Source: an uncultured Bacilli bacterium (GTDB lineage Bacteria; Bacillota_I; Bacilli_A; RF39; UBA660). Taken from it: DNA of 34,567 nt. The notes under the pieces are model-generated. The model saw nothing but the letters and a program-made list of their open reading frames with translations. It ran no database searches and was not told where the DNA came from. The stretch lies in NCBI GenBank assembly GCA_947623665.1, contig CANQHJ010000008.1, positions 1 to 34,567 on the forward strand, given 5' to 3'. A program made the position numbers and the translations under genes. This document shows positions 21,207 to 28,857 of the stretch, piece after piece (position 1 is the first letter of the stretch; each line of letters starts with the position of its first letter).

Positions 21207-22013
21207 TTAATTATTACTATTCTGTTGAACTGCCGCAATTAACTCTAAAACCCTATAAATGAATTCTAGTAATGCTATAACCATATTGTTTACATATTCT
21301 ATATTATATAGTTTAAATAATTCTTTTAGCATTTCCAATTCTTCATCAGTTGCCATATCATTATTCTTTAAAATTTCATATGCTCTATTTTGAGCTTTAA
21401 TTTCAGTCTTTAATACTTTTAAAGACATAACAAACGCTATTAAATAAAGTAATAATCCTAAAACTGTACAAATAATAGTAAATGTTGCTGTTCCACTTCT
21501 TAAAACTAAAAAGTCTAAAATTATACCTATAATAACTAAAGGAATAAATAAAAGTGGTCCAAAATAAATAAATGGTGTTAACCTAATTCTAGTTTTCATA
21601 TCTGGATCTTTTTCTTTATCTAATATTGCAAGAGCTGACTTTTGTGAAGCCATTGCAAGAGATGCAACAGAGTTTTTCTTCCAAGTAAGTCTTCTCAATC
21701 TAACTTTTTTAAAGAAATGACTATAACTATTACCAAAAAGAATTGACCCACTACATTTAACTTTAATTTTTTCAAGTCCATTATCATCAAGTATTTTTCT
21801 TGCTATATTTTCTCCAGTCATATCTATATTATTTTTCTTTTTATTATATTTATGATATTTAATTGCTAAATATATTTGCACACACAATGCAAAAACAGAT
21901 ACGATTAAAATCAATACTGCAACAATCATCATTGAACAAATAACAACATCTGATACATTACTTAAACTAACATCATATGATGCCTCTAATATTTTTCTAA
22001 ATTCCTCTACCAT
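21207..22013 (-). CDS. YugP-family membrane protein lacking the zinc-peptidase motif
   Basis: The 268-residue protein follows the YugP family along its length: an N-terminal membrane helix (about 22-50), the TGENIARKILDDNGLEKIKVK block, VASLAMASQ, two membrane helices (about 149-170 and 176-205), and a final amphipathic TDEELEMLKELFKLYNIEYVNN region with a last hydrophobic helix. In family members the block after KNSVA reads AAHEAGHAIQ. Here it is MASQKSALAIL (121-131), so both zinc His (to Q124 and L128) and the catalytic Glu (to K125) are lost. It cannot be a zinc peptidase of that kind and is probably a structural or regulatory relative. It is third in a unit with a TetR regulator and a 62-residue membrane protein, the start being ATG 22013 after AGAGGTAG. 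Confidence 0.75.
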   Translation of the reverse strand: MVEEFRKILEASYDVSLSNVSDVVICSMMIVAVLILIVSVFALCVQIYLAIKYHKYNKKKNNIDMTGENIARKILDDNGLEKIKVKCSGSILFGNSYSHFFKKVRLRRLTWKKNSVASLAMASQKSALAILDKEKDPDMKTRIRLTPFIYFGPLLFIPLVIIGIILDFLVLRSGTATFTIICTVLGLLLYLIAFVMSLKVLKTEIKAQNRAYEILKNNDMATDEELEMLKELFKLYNIEYVNNMVIALLEFIYRVLELIAAVQQNSNN

Positions 22014-22065
22014 TTTACTACCTCTTTTTAAATATGTTTAAAAACAAATTTTTACTTGCTTTATT

Positions 22066-22254
22066 TTATTTTTTATTATTTTTATTTCTAATTCTTATAT
22101 ATTCTACAATTGCAAAAGCAACCCAAATAATTCCATCCCATAAAATAGAACTATTTTTTTGATTGCAAGCAAATTCTACAAAAAACCAAATTGCTGCACA
22201 TAATTGCCATAATACTATTTCATATTTCTCACAAAATTCATTAAATTTGTCCAT
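22066..22254 (-). CDS. Small membrane protein
   Basis: This 62-residue protein has two hydrophobic segments (about 12-30 with WQLCAAIWFFVEF, and 38-54 with DGIIWVAFAIVEYI), then a basic RNKNNKK tail. No family is recognised. A strong GGAAGGAG ribosome-binding site lies eight bases upstream of the ATG at 22254. It lies between the TetR gene and the YugP-like gene, with no terminator seen between, and may partner the latter in the membrane. Confidence 0.75.
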   Translation of the reverse strand: MDKFNEFCEKYEIVLWQLCAAIWFFVEFACNQKNSSILWDGIIWVAFAIVEYIRIRNKNNKK

Positions 22255-22306
22255 CACTCTTTACTCCTTCCTTTATATTTTATAGTTAGTATAGGATAAT
22301 TCAGTT

Positions 22307-22873
22307 TTATTTATTTTCTAGACTCTTCATACTATTTATAAGTATATCTATCGATAAATCAAAGCTTTCCTTTATCGATAATGAATCTCCAAAAGCATCA
22401 TTATCTTCTAGTAAAGCAAATCCTTCTAAAAAACTTCTCATTAATCTAATACAATGTTTCACATTTTTTTTACTAATATTTAATGGTTCTACTATTTTAA
22501 ATATAACTTCATGTAATTTTTTTGTAGCTTCAAGACTAACTTCATTATCATACATGTTATACCACAACATTGCACTAAATATACCTTTATTATTAGAAAC
22601 ATAATCATAAAAAGCATAACACATATTTCTTATAGAATCATAACCAACAACGCCTACAGTTGACTCTATCATTTTACTTCCTACACTCATCCATCCATAA
22701 ATCATAATCTTTTCTCTGATATCACTTAAACTAGAAAAATGATTATATAAAGATGGAGATTTTATACCTAACTGTGATGCAATCATTTTCAAAGATAAAT
22801 TATCAAGTCCTACTTTATTTGCAAGCATTGCAGAAACTTCAATAATATCATCATCACTAATGCGTTTTTTCAA
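22307..22873 (-). CDS. TetR-family transcriptional regulator
   Basis: The 188-residue regulator has an N-terminal TetR helix-turn-helix (about 8-53: LSLKMIASQLGIKSPSLYNHFSSLSDIREKIM) and an all-helical ligand domain similar to the TetR C-terminal WHG group. It starts with TTG (22873), seven bases after AGGAGGG; no ATG fits. The promoter spacer is filled by a perfect 19-bp palindrome, so repression of itself and of the two membrane-protein genes behind it is the simplest reading. The effector is unknown. Confidence 0.92.
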   Translation of the reverse strand: MKKRISDDDIIEVSAMLANKVGLDNLSLKMIASQLGIKSPSLYNHFSSLSDIREKIMIYGWMSVGSKMIESTVGVVGYDSIRNMCYAFYDYVSNNKGIFSAMLWYNMYDNEVSLEATKKLHEVIFKIVEPLNISKKNVKHCIRLMRSFLEGFALLEDNDAFGDSLSIKESFDLSIDILINSMKSLENK

Positions 22874-22903
22874 GCAATCTCCCTCCTAACTAATTACATT
22901 AAT

Positions 22904-22932
22904 ATTATAACTAATCAGATTAGTTATGTCAA
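22904..22932 (-). promoter_or_regulatory. TetR operon promoter with palindromic operator in the spacer
   Basis: TTGACA (minus strand, 22932-22927), 17 bp, TATAAT (22909-22904) is a consensus promoter. TAACTAATCAGATTAGTTA (22908-22926) is a perfect 9-1-9 palindrome filling the spacer. A second half-site (TAACTAAT, 22887-22894) lies just before the ribosome-binding site. Binding would exclude RNA polymerase. Confidence 0.85.
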
Positions 22933-22967
22933 TTAAACCAATAAATAATATTTCAACTTAGAATACA

Positions 22968-23993
22968 TTATCTATTAATTTTTTCAAATTCTTTACTTAA
23001 AACTTTAATAATACCATCTTGTTTTATATTCATTCCTGTAAGTAAACTAGCATCTTTACATCTATAATGTAATCTATTAAATTTACCAAGCTCTTCTATA
23101 TTACAATTAGTTAAATAAACACCCATCATTTTACCATACGCATATAAAATCTCATGAAATGGATTAATTTTAAAACTCGAAACATCATCTTTATGTTCAA
23201 AAGATAAATATGCATTTTTCATTCTATAAGATAGCGTTCTAAGAAAGCTATATTTAAAATACTTAGACATATCAGGTTCAATATTATTATTTAACATAAA
23301 ATCATACATAGAATTTTGAAGCATATGTCCAGATGCTTCAACGAAAGCCGAAGTAGAAATATAAACTGTTTTATCAAATGAATTTAAATACATTGCATCT
23401 TCAATATGCCCTAATTCATGTGCAACACTACAACATTTTTTATAATTATTAAAGTAATTATTATCAAGTAAAATATAATCATTATTACCACAAAAATCAA
23501 AATAGGTAATACCCTTATAATCATCTACTACATTACCATTTAATATTCTTCCTTCCATCAACATTCTATTAAATGTATCTATATCCTTTACATAAATACT
23601 ATGTTTTAAAAAGTCATTTATAAAATCTTTAGAATCTTCTTCTGAAATATCTCTATAAAATTTTTCTTTTACATTACATCTATCTAAATTATAATCTAAA
23701 TATTCTATAATTTTAGGAAATTCTTCTAAAGTAAATTTCTCTAAAGATAAAAAGTTATAAATAATAATATCATGTAAAAAATCATTATATTTTATTGCAC
23801 TATTATAAAAGTTTGGTCTTAGTACTTGAAATAATCTTTCATCAAATATATTTTCACCAGTAATAGATTTATGCAAATCATCAAATCCACATAAACTAAG
23901 ATAAGCCCTCTCAACATCTTCTCCTCTATAAAGTTTTGCTTCATAACTTGCCATTAAATACTCTAATTTTTCTAAGGCTTCTTTACTATACAT
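22968..23993 (-). CDS. Compact M3-like zinc metallopeptidase-like protein, paralogue 3
   Basis: The 341-residue protein carries HELGH (192-196) and a Glu 23 residues later in FVEASGH (E219), the zinc site layout of M3-type gluzincins such as oligoendopeptidase F. A C-terminal YAYGKMMGVYL helix (about 292-302) resembles the helix after the M3 active site. It is about half the usual M3 length, lacking most of the N-terminal part, and has no signal peptide. It is 30-40% alike by eye to the two genes before it in the operon, mainly in the N-terminal KLYRG/SLxxLxxxH region, the zinc motif and the end. The start is ATG 23993, eight bases after AAAGGTG; the TTG at 24026 is not needed. The substrate is unknown. 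Confidence 0.7.
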   Translation of the reverse strand: MYSKEALEKLEYLMASYEAKLYRGEDVERAYLSLCGFDDLHKSITGENIFDERLFQVLRPNFYNSAIKYNDFLHDIIIYNFLSLEKFTLEEFPKIIEYLDYNLDRCNVKEKFYRDISEEDSKDFINDFLKHSIYVKDIDTFNRMLMEGRILNGNVVDDYKGITYFDFCGNNDYILLDNNYFNNYKKCCSVAHELGHIEDAMYLNSFDKTVYISTSAFVEASGHMLQNSMYDFMLNNNIEPDMSKYFKYSFLRTLSYRMKNAYLSFEHKDDVSSFKINPFHEILYAYGKMMGVYLTNCNIEELGKFNRLHYRCKDASLLTGMNIKQDGIIKVLSKEFEKINR

Positions 23994-24006
23994 ACTTAAT
24001 ACACCT

Positions 24007-25023
24007 TTACTTTCTAACTTTTTCAATTTCCTTAGACAATACCTTTATCATTTTATCTTTATTAAAATCTATTTGCTTAAATAATCCTATATTAAAATTA
24101 TCATAATGAAGTCTTCTAAATAATTCATACTCTTCTTTACTACAATTATTTAAATAAAAACCTAACATCATACCACAAGAATAAACAACTTCTTGAACTG
24201 GGTTAATTTCTTCTCCACTAATATTAGAAAAATATCTAATACTATTCATAGAATGATTAAGTAAACAACTAATTGCATTACTCTTTAAAAGTTGTCCTGT
24301 ATCTTTAGAAATACCTTCTTCTATCAAGAAATCATGCATTAAAAATTCCCAACTATGAGAAAAGCTTTCTTTATAAGGAGACAAATCTAAAAATCTAGAT
24401 TTAACTGGTAAATCAATTCCTAACAATTCATCTACATGTCCTGACTCATGAACAATAGAACAACCCTTCTGATAATTATTACTATGTTCTCCAATACATA
24501 CATAATCATTATTTTTAGAATAACTATCAAAAAAAGTAATTCCAGAAAAACCATTTAATCTACCATCCATTATTCTTTTTTCTCTACATAACCTATCAAA
24601 TATATCTTTATTACCTATTTTAGGATTATATCTAAAAAAATCATTAACCAAAACTCTAACATATTTATTTTCTATATCCTTAGTTTGTTTTTCTTCTAAA
24701 TTATCAAAATTTCTAGCAATAAACTCACAAACAGATAAAACATCATTTAAATAAAATTCTCTAAAACTATCTATATTATTATTTAATATTATATTATTTT
24801 CTAAACTTATATTATTAATATGTTCTGCAAAACTCATATGTTTAAAAACAAAATCATCATAATCAAACATATACCCAAAGCCACAAGAATTATGCATCTC
24901 ATCAAGTCCTAAAAGTGAGAACATAAGTCTATCAGAATATTCTCCATTATAAAGTTTTTCCTTATAATTTAATATACTACTTTCTAATTTTTTTAAAAAT
25001 TCTTTTTCATATTCAAAATTCAT
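24007..25023 (-). CDS. Compact M3-like zinc metallopeptidase-like protein, paralogue 2
   Basis: The 338-residue middle member of the tandem set. It has HESGH (192-196) with E219 in YKESFSH at the same spacing as its neighbours, and the same terminal arrangement (NPVQEVVYSCGMMLGFYLNNCS then RRLHYDN). The N-terminal 60 residues share KLYNGEYSDRLMFSLLGLDEMH with paralogue 3. No secretion signal is present. The ATG at 25023 follows AGGTGA, which overlaps the end of the previous gene; the GTG at 25032 lies in that site. It is most like paralogue 3 (shared NP.xE, LxNC and RLHY motifs). Confidence 0.7.
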   Translation of the reverse strand: MNFEYEKEFLKKLESSILNYKEKLYNGEYSDRLMFSLLGLDEMHNSCGFGYMFDYDDFVFKHMSFAEHINNISLENNIILNNNIDSFREFYLNDVLSVCEFIARNFDNLEEKQTKDIENKYVRVLVNDFFRYNPKIGNKDIFDRLCREKRIMDGRLNGFSGITFFDSYSKNNDYVCIGEHSNNYQKGCSIVHESGHVDELLGIDLPVKSRFLDLSPYKESFSHSWEFLMHDFLIEEGISKDTGQLLKSNAISCLLNHSMNSIRYFSNISGEEINPVQEVVYSCGMMLGFYLNNCSKEEYELFRRLHYDNFNIGLFKQIDFNKDKMIKVLSKEIEKVRK

Positions 25024-25028
25024 ATAAA

Positions 25029-26036
25029 TCACCTATCTAACTTTCGTATTTCTTTTTTTAAACTCTTAACAAGTTTTTCTTTATTAATATCCATTTCTTC
25101 AAATAATTTGAAATCGTATACACTACGATGAAGTACATCAAACTTTAAGAAATTCTTCTCATCACTATTACAAAAATACAAAGCAAGCAAAATCCCATAA
25201 CTATAAAGTACAGCTTCTTTCATTTCCTCATATTTTCCTTCATTTAAAAGTTTTAAATAATCATTTGAAAAATCATACAAATCTTTTAACAATTCTATCT
25301 TATTAGAAATAGCCTCTTCTTTAATAATATTTTTTCTTATCAAAAAATCATAAGCTTTATTTTCAAAATAATGTGATTCTACTTCACTAAATAAAGATAA
25401 CATATCATATTCTAATTTCAAATCACCATCCATTTCTAATTCTTCATAAAAATGCCCATCTTCATGAAAAAAATCAAAAGCATTTTCATTATTATCACCA
25501 TTACTATCAATATAAATAAAATCATTACCTCTAATATAATCAGATAAAGTTTCAGAACAGCCAAAATATACTGCATCATGTCCTGTTATAATCTTTAAAT
25601 CTTTAACCATTTTATTCAAATGATTTTTATCAATATGCATCTCTTCTTCACTAAACTCTTTTATAATATCAATCCATTGTTCTCTAGAAAGTTCATCATT
25701 TAAAACAACTTCTCTATTTAGCAAATCAGAATAATCATCTAAAACTTCTAAAATAGCAGGAAAAACTTCTAAAGAAAACTCATCTAAAGATTTAATATTT
25801 TCAATATAATTACCTCTATATTTATCACTTTCTCTCATAACCATTCTATAAATTATAGGACTCTTATTTTTAAGTATAATATCATTAAATAATTCATAAC
25901 CAGTAATATAACTATAAATATCATTTAAATTTGTCAAAGACAAATAAGCCTTATAAGTATCTTGATTCCTATAAAGCTTATTTTCATATAAATATATTAA
26001 AAATTTTATTCTATCAAAAACATTTTTTCTATACAC
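25029..26036 (-). CDS. Compact M3-like zinc metallopeptidase-like protein, paralogue 1
   Basis: The first and most diverged of the three tandem paralogues (335 residues). It keeps HEDGH (191-195) with E218/E220 in FSEVESHYFENKAYDFL. It also keeps the KLYRNQDTYKAYLSLTNLNDIYSYITG N-terminal block and the YSYGILLALYFCN helix. It is more acidic than the others and has lost the NP motif. The likely start is GTG 26036, eight bases after AGGTGG, giving MYRKNVFDRIKF, which aligns with MYSKEALEKLEY of paralogue 3; the GTG at 26048 lies within the ribosome-binding site. hisS ends 18 bp upstream, so it belongs to the same operon. Confidence 0.68.
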   Translation of the reverse strand: MYRKNVFDRIKFLIYLYENKLYRNQDTYKAYLSLTNLNDIYSYITGYELFNDIILKNKSPIIYRMVMRESDKYRGNYIENIKSLDEFSLEVFPAILEVLDDYSDLLNREVVLNDELSREQWIDIIKEFSEEEMHIDKNHLNKMVKDLKIITGHDAVYFGCSETLSDYIRGNDFIYIDSNGDNNENAFDFFHEDGHFYEELEMDGDLKLEYDMLSLFSEVESHYFENKAYDFLIRKNIIKEEAISNKIELLKDLYDFSNDYLKLLNEGKYEEMKEAVLYSYGILLALYFCNSDEKNFLKFDVLHRSVYDFKLFEEMDINKEKLVKSLKKEIRKLDR

Positions 26037-26054
26037 AACCTTACCCACCTATTA

Positions 26055-27356
26055 TTAATTATCTAAATTATAAATATCTTCTAATACTTCATCTGTTGAT
26101 TTTTCTTCTAAATAATAAATTAAAGCATCTAAATTAATAATTTCCTCTTCTTTTGTTTTATTATTTTTTATCTTTATTTCATTATTATCTAAATCATTAC
26201 TATTTAACACACTAATAAATTTACTTTTTAATCTATCTGCTTGTCTAAATTGTGCTTTTAATGATCTATTTAAATATTCTGTTTCAACAATAAATCCACT
26301 CATACGTAATTCTTGAGCTAAATAAAGAGCATAGTTTTTTTCTGTATCATTAACATAAAGTAAAAATAAATCTATATCATCTCTAATATCAAGTTCAACT
26401 TCTTCCGACTCGAGTGCTAAAAGAACTCTAGAAATTCCTGAAGCAAAACCAACTGCAGGTATATCTCTACCACCAAGTTCATTAACGAGATTATTATATC
26501 TTCCTCCACCACCAAGTACATTAGCATTACCTTCCATAGAATTATCTACAAATTCAAACACAGTATGATCATAATAATCAAGTCCACGAACAATACTTGA
26601 ATTAATAGAATAAGGAACTTGTAATACATCCAAATATTCACATACCTTATCAAAATGTTTACGAGATTTCTTATTCAAACTATCCAAAATTTTTGGAGCG
26701 TTCTTCATTATTTTGCTATCTTTATCAACCTTACAATCAAGTATTCTAAGAGGATTACTATCAAGTCTTCTCTTACAATCATCACATAAACTATCTATAT
26801 GAGGAGTAAAATAATCTACTATCAACTTTCTATAATTATCCCTTGATTCAGTATCCCCCAAAGAATTAATATTTACAACAACATTAGAAAGGCCTAACAT
26901 TTTATAAATATTATAAGCAAGAGAAATAACCTCTGCATCAACAAGCGCATCATCACTACCTAAAACTTCAACACCAAATTGAGAAAATTGTCTATCTCTT
27001 CCTGCTTGAGGTCTTTCATATCTAAACATAGGACCATTATAATAAAGTTTAATAGGTTGATCTGCCATACCATACATTTTATTTTCAATATAACTTCTTA
27101 CAACACCTGCAGTTCCTTCAGGTCTTAAAGTCATTTCTCTTCCTCCACGGTCAGTAAAGTCATATGTTTCTTTAGTAACTATATCTGAGACTTCTCCAAC
27201 ACTTCTATGATATAATTCAGTAGATTCAAATATTGGAGTATCAATATAATTATAATTGTATTTCTCCATTACTTCATCAATAATATTTTCAATATATTTT
27301 ATTTTTTTAGCATCAGAAAAAATTATATCTTCACAGCCCTTAGGTTTTTTTATCAT
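26055..27356 (-). CDS. hisS: Histidyl-tRNA synthetase
   Basis: The class II synthetase charging tRNA-His, 433 residues, the usual size. Motif 1 lies in the N-terminal PIFESTELYHRSVGE region; motif 2 is LRPEGTAGVVRSYIE through MFRYERPQAGRDRQFSQFGVE; the histidine-specific RGLDYYDHTVFEF and GGGGRYNNL are present, and motif 3 is GFASGISRVLLALE. The motif 3 Glu of GxERL is Ser here while Arg is kept, a minor variant. An anticodon-binding domain occupies about 330-420. The start is ATG 27356 with GAGGTG upstream. It lies in the long rel-dtd-hisS operon. Confidence 0.96.
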   Translation of the reverse strand: MIKKPKGCEDIIFSDAKKIKYIENIIDEVMEKYNYNYIDTPIFESTELYHRSVGEVSDIVTKETYDFTDRGGREMTLRPEGTAGVVRSYIENKMYGMADQPIKLYYNGPMFRYERPQAGRDRQFSQFGVEVLGSDDALVDAEVISLAYNIYKMLGLSNVVVNINSLGDTESRDNYRKLIVDYFTPHIDSLCDDCKRRLDSNPLRILDCKVDKDSKIMKNAPKILDSLNKKSRKHFDKVCEYLDVLQVPYSINSSIVRGLDYYDHTVFEFVDNSMEGNANVLGGGGRYNNLVNELGGRDIPAVGFASGISRVLLALESEEVELDIRDDIDLFLLYVNDTEKNYALYLAQELRMSGFIVETEYLNRSLKAQFRQADRLKSKFISVLNSNDLDNNEIKIKNNKTKEEEIINLDALIYYLEEKSTDEVLEDIYNLDN

Positions 27357-27367
27357 AATTTACACCT

Positions 27368-28417
27368 CTATTCTTCTTTCAATTTTTTAGATACTTCTTT
27401 AATATCACTTTTAAAGAAATGATAAGTACTTCTAATAAGCAAATAAACTGGAAGTGCCGCAATTATTCCTAGAACTCCAGCAAGACTTCCCCCAATAGAT
27501 ACAGCCATAATTGTAATTAAAGGATTAACATTATTAGTTTTACCATAAATTTTAGGTGATATAAAATATCCATCTAATTGTGGGAAAATTAAACATATAA
27601 TTATTGTTCCAATAAATACTTGAGTAGATACAACAGAGCCTGTAATAACTGCAATTATATTAGTAACGAGTCCACCAAAATAAGGAATAACTGTTGTAAC
27701 GGATGCAAGTATTCCAAGAAGTAACCAGTTAGGATGTCCAACTAAGAAAAACACAAGTGAATATTCAAAAAGTTGAATAACCATAAATATAACTAGTCCT
27801 CTTAAATAATTACCAATCTCTACATCCAAACATTTCAAATAATTATAAGTTTTCTCTTTTGTACTTTTAAGAGTATCTCTTAATAATTTTCTAATTTTTT
27901 GCATATCTAAAAGAAAGTATATCCATGCAATAAAGCCTACTATAATAGTACCAATAACACTAACAGAAGAAAAAACAAAATCAATTGCACCATCAGATAC
28001 AAAATCCCCTAGTTTTTCTAAATAAACTTCTATATACTTATCAACTTCAAACGTAAACTTACCAATAGTAATACTACCTTGCATATCATTAGTAAGTTCT
28101 AATATTATTTCATACAAAGATGAAAGCTGATCATAAACAAGTGGCAAAGTTACAGCTACCAACGAAATTAAGAACAATAAAATGGCAACTACAACAATAG
28201 TAACGGCTAAACCATGCTTAATATTTTTTTCTTCCAGCCATCTAACAACAGGAGATAAAGCATAAGCAAGAACAAATGCTACTAAAAATGGCATAAGTAC
28301 TGTAATAACTTTATCTAACACACCTATCCATAATCCAACATTAGAAAGACCAATATATAAAAATAACATCAAAACAGTTAAATTTATAAGTTTATAATTA
28401 AGCTTACTTTTAAGCAT
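27368..28417 (-). CDS. AI-2E family permease
   Basis: The 349-residue integral membrane protein of the AI-2E/PerM transporter family (YtvI/TqsA type). About seven to eight hydrophobic segments, with the conserved PFLVAFVLAYALSPVVRWLEE near the N terminus, a large central extracytoplasmic-type region (about 95-145) and a C-terminal LISIMAVSIGGSLAGVLGIIAALPVY-type re-entrant block (written here as GGSLAGVLGIIAALP). Members export autoinducer-2 or small solutes or act in sodium/proton exchange; the substrate here is not determinable. It lies between dtd (5 bp) and hisS (11 bp). Confidence 0.88.
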   Translation of the reverse strand: MLKSKLNYKLINLTVLMLFLYIGLSNVGLWIGVLDKVITVLMPFLVAFVLAYALSPVVRWLEEKNIKHGLAVTIVVVAILLFLISLVAVTLPLVYDQLSSLYEIILELTNDMQGSITIGKFTFEVDKYIEVYLEKLGDFVSDGAIDFVFSSVSVIGTIIVGFIAWIYFLLDMQKIRKLLRDTLKSTKEKTYNYLKCLDVEIGNYLRGLVIFMVIQLFEYSLVFFLVGHPNWLLLGILASVTTVIPYFGGLVTNIIAVITGSVVSTQVFIGTIIICLIFPQLDGYFISPKIYGKTNNVNPLITIMAVSIGGSLAGVLGIIAALPVYLLIRSTYHFFKSDIKEVSKKLKEE

Positions 28418-28422
28418 TCATC

Positions 28423-28857
28423 TCACCTCTCTAATATAATTGTTGTTGGTCCAATATTGCAAATACTAACATTCATATCAGATCCAAACTTTCCTGTTAC
28501 AACATCACAGTACTTAGAAAGTTCCTTATTAAACTCATCATATAATAAAGATGCCTCATCTCCACCCAATGCCTTCATATAACTAGGACGATTACCTTTC
28601 TTACAATCTGCATATAAAGTAAATTGTGAAATAGATAAAATACTTCCTCCAAAATCAAGTAGTGATTTATTCATAACATCATTATCATCAGGAAATATTC
28701 TAAGATTAACTATCTTTTTTGCTAAATAAACTATTTTACTAATATCATCTCCATCAGTAAAACCAACAAATACTACAAGTCCAGAAGAAATACCTTTTTC
28801 TTCTTTACCATCTATCAAAACAGAAGCTTCACTACTTCTTTGTATTAAAACTCTCAT
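28423..28857 (-). CDS. dtd: D-aminoacyl-tRNA deacylase
   Basis: Dtd hydrolyses D-amino acids wrongly attached to tRNA, acting on the ester in the cytoplasm. The 144-residue protein is of normal length. It begins MRVLIQRSSEASVLIDG, has LLDFGGSILSISQFTLYAD and KKGNRPSYMKA (the SQFTL and RPS/x motifs of the active site), and ends in NIGPTTIILER where the family has the Gly-cis-Pro motif (GP, matched). It overlaps rel by 4 bp (ATGA), as in many Bacillota where the two genes are adjacent. Confidence 0.96.
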   Translation of the reverse strand: MRVLIQRSSEASVLIDGKEEKGISSGLVVFVGFTDGDDISKIVYLAKKIVNLRIFPDDNDVMNKSLLDFGGSILSISQFTLYADCKKGNRPSYMKALGGDEASLLYDEFNKELSKYCDVVTGKFGSDMNVSICNIGPTTIILER

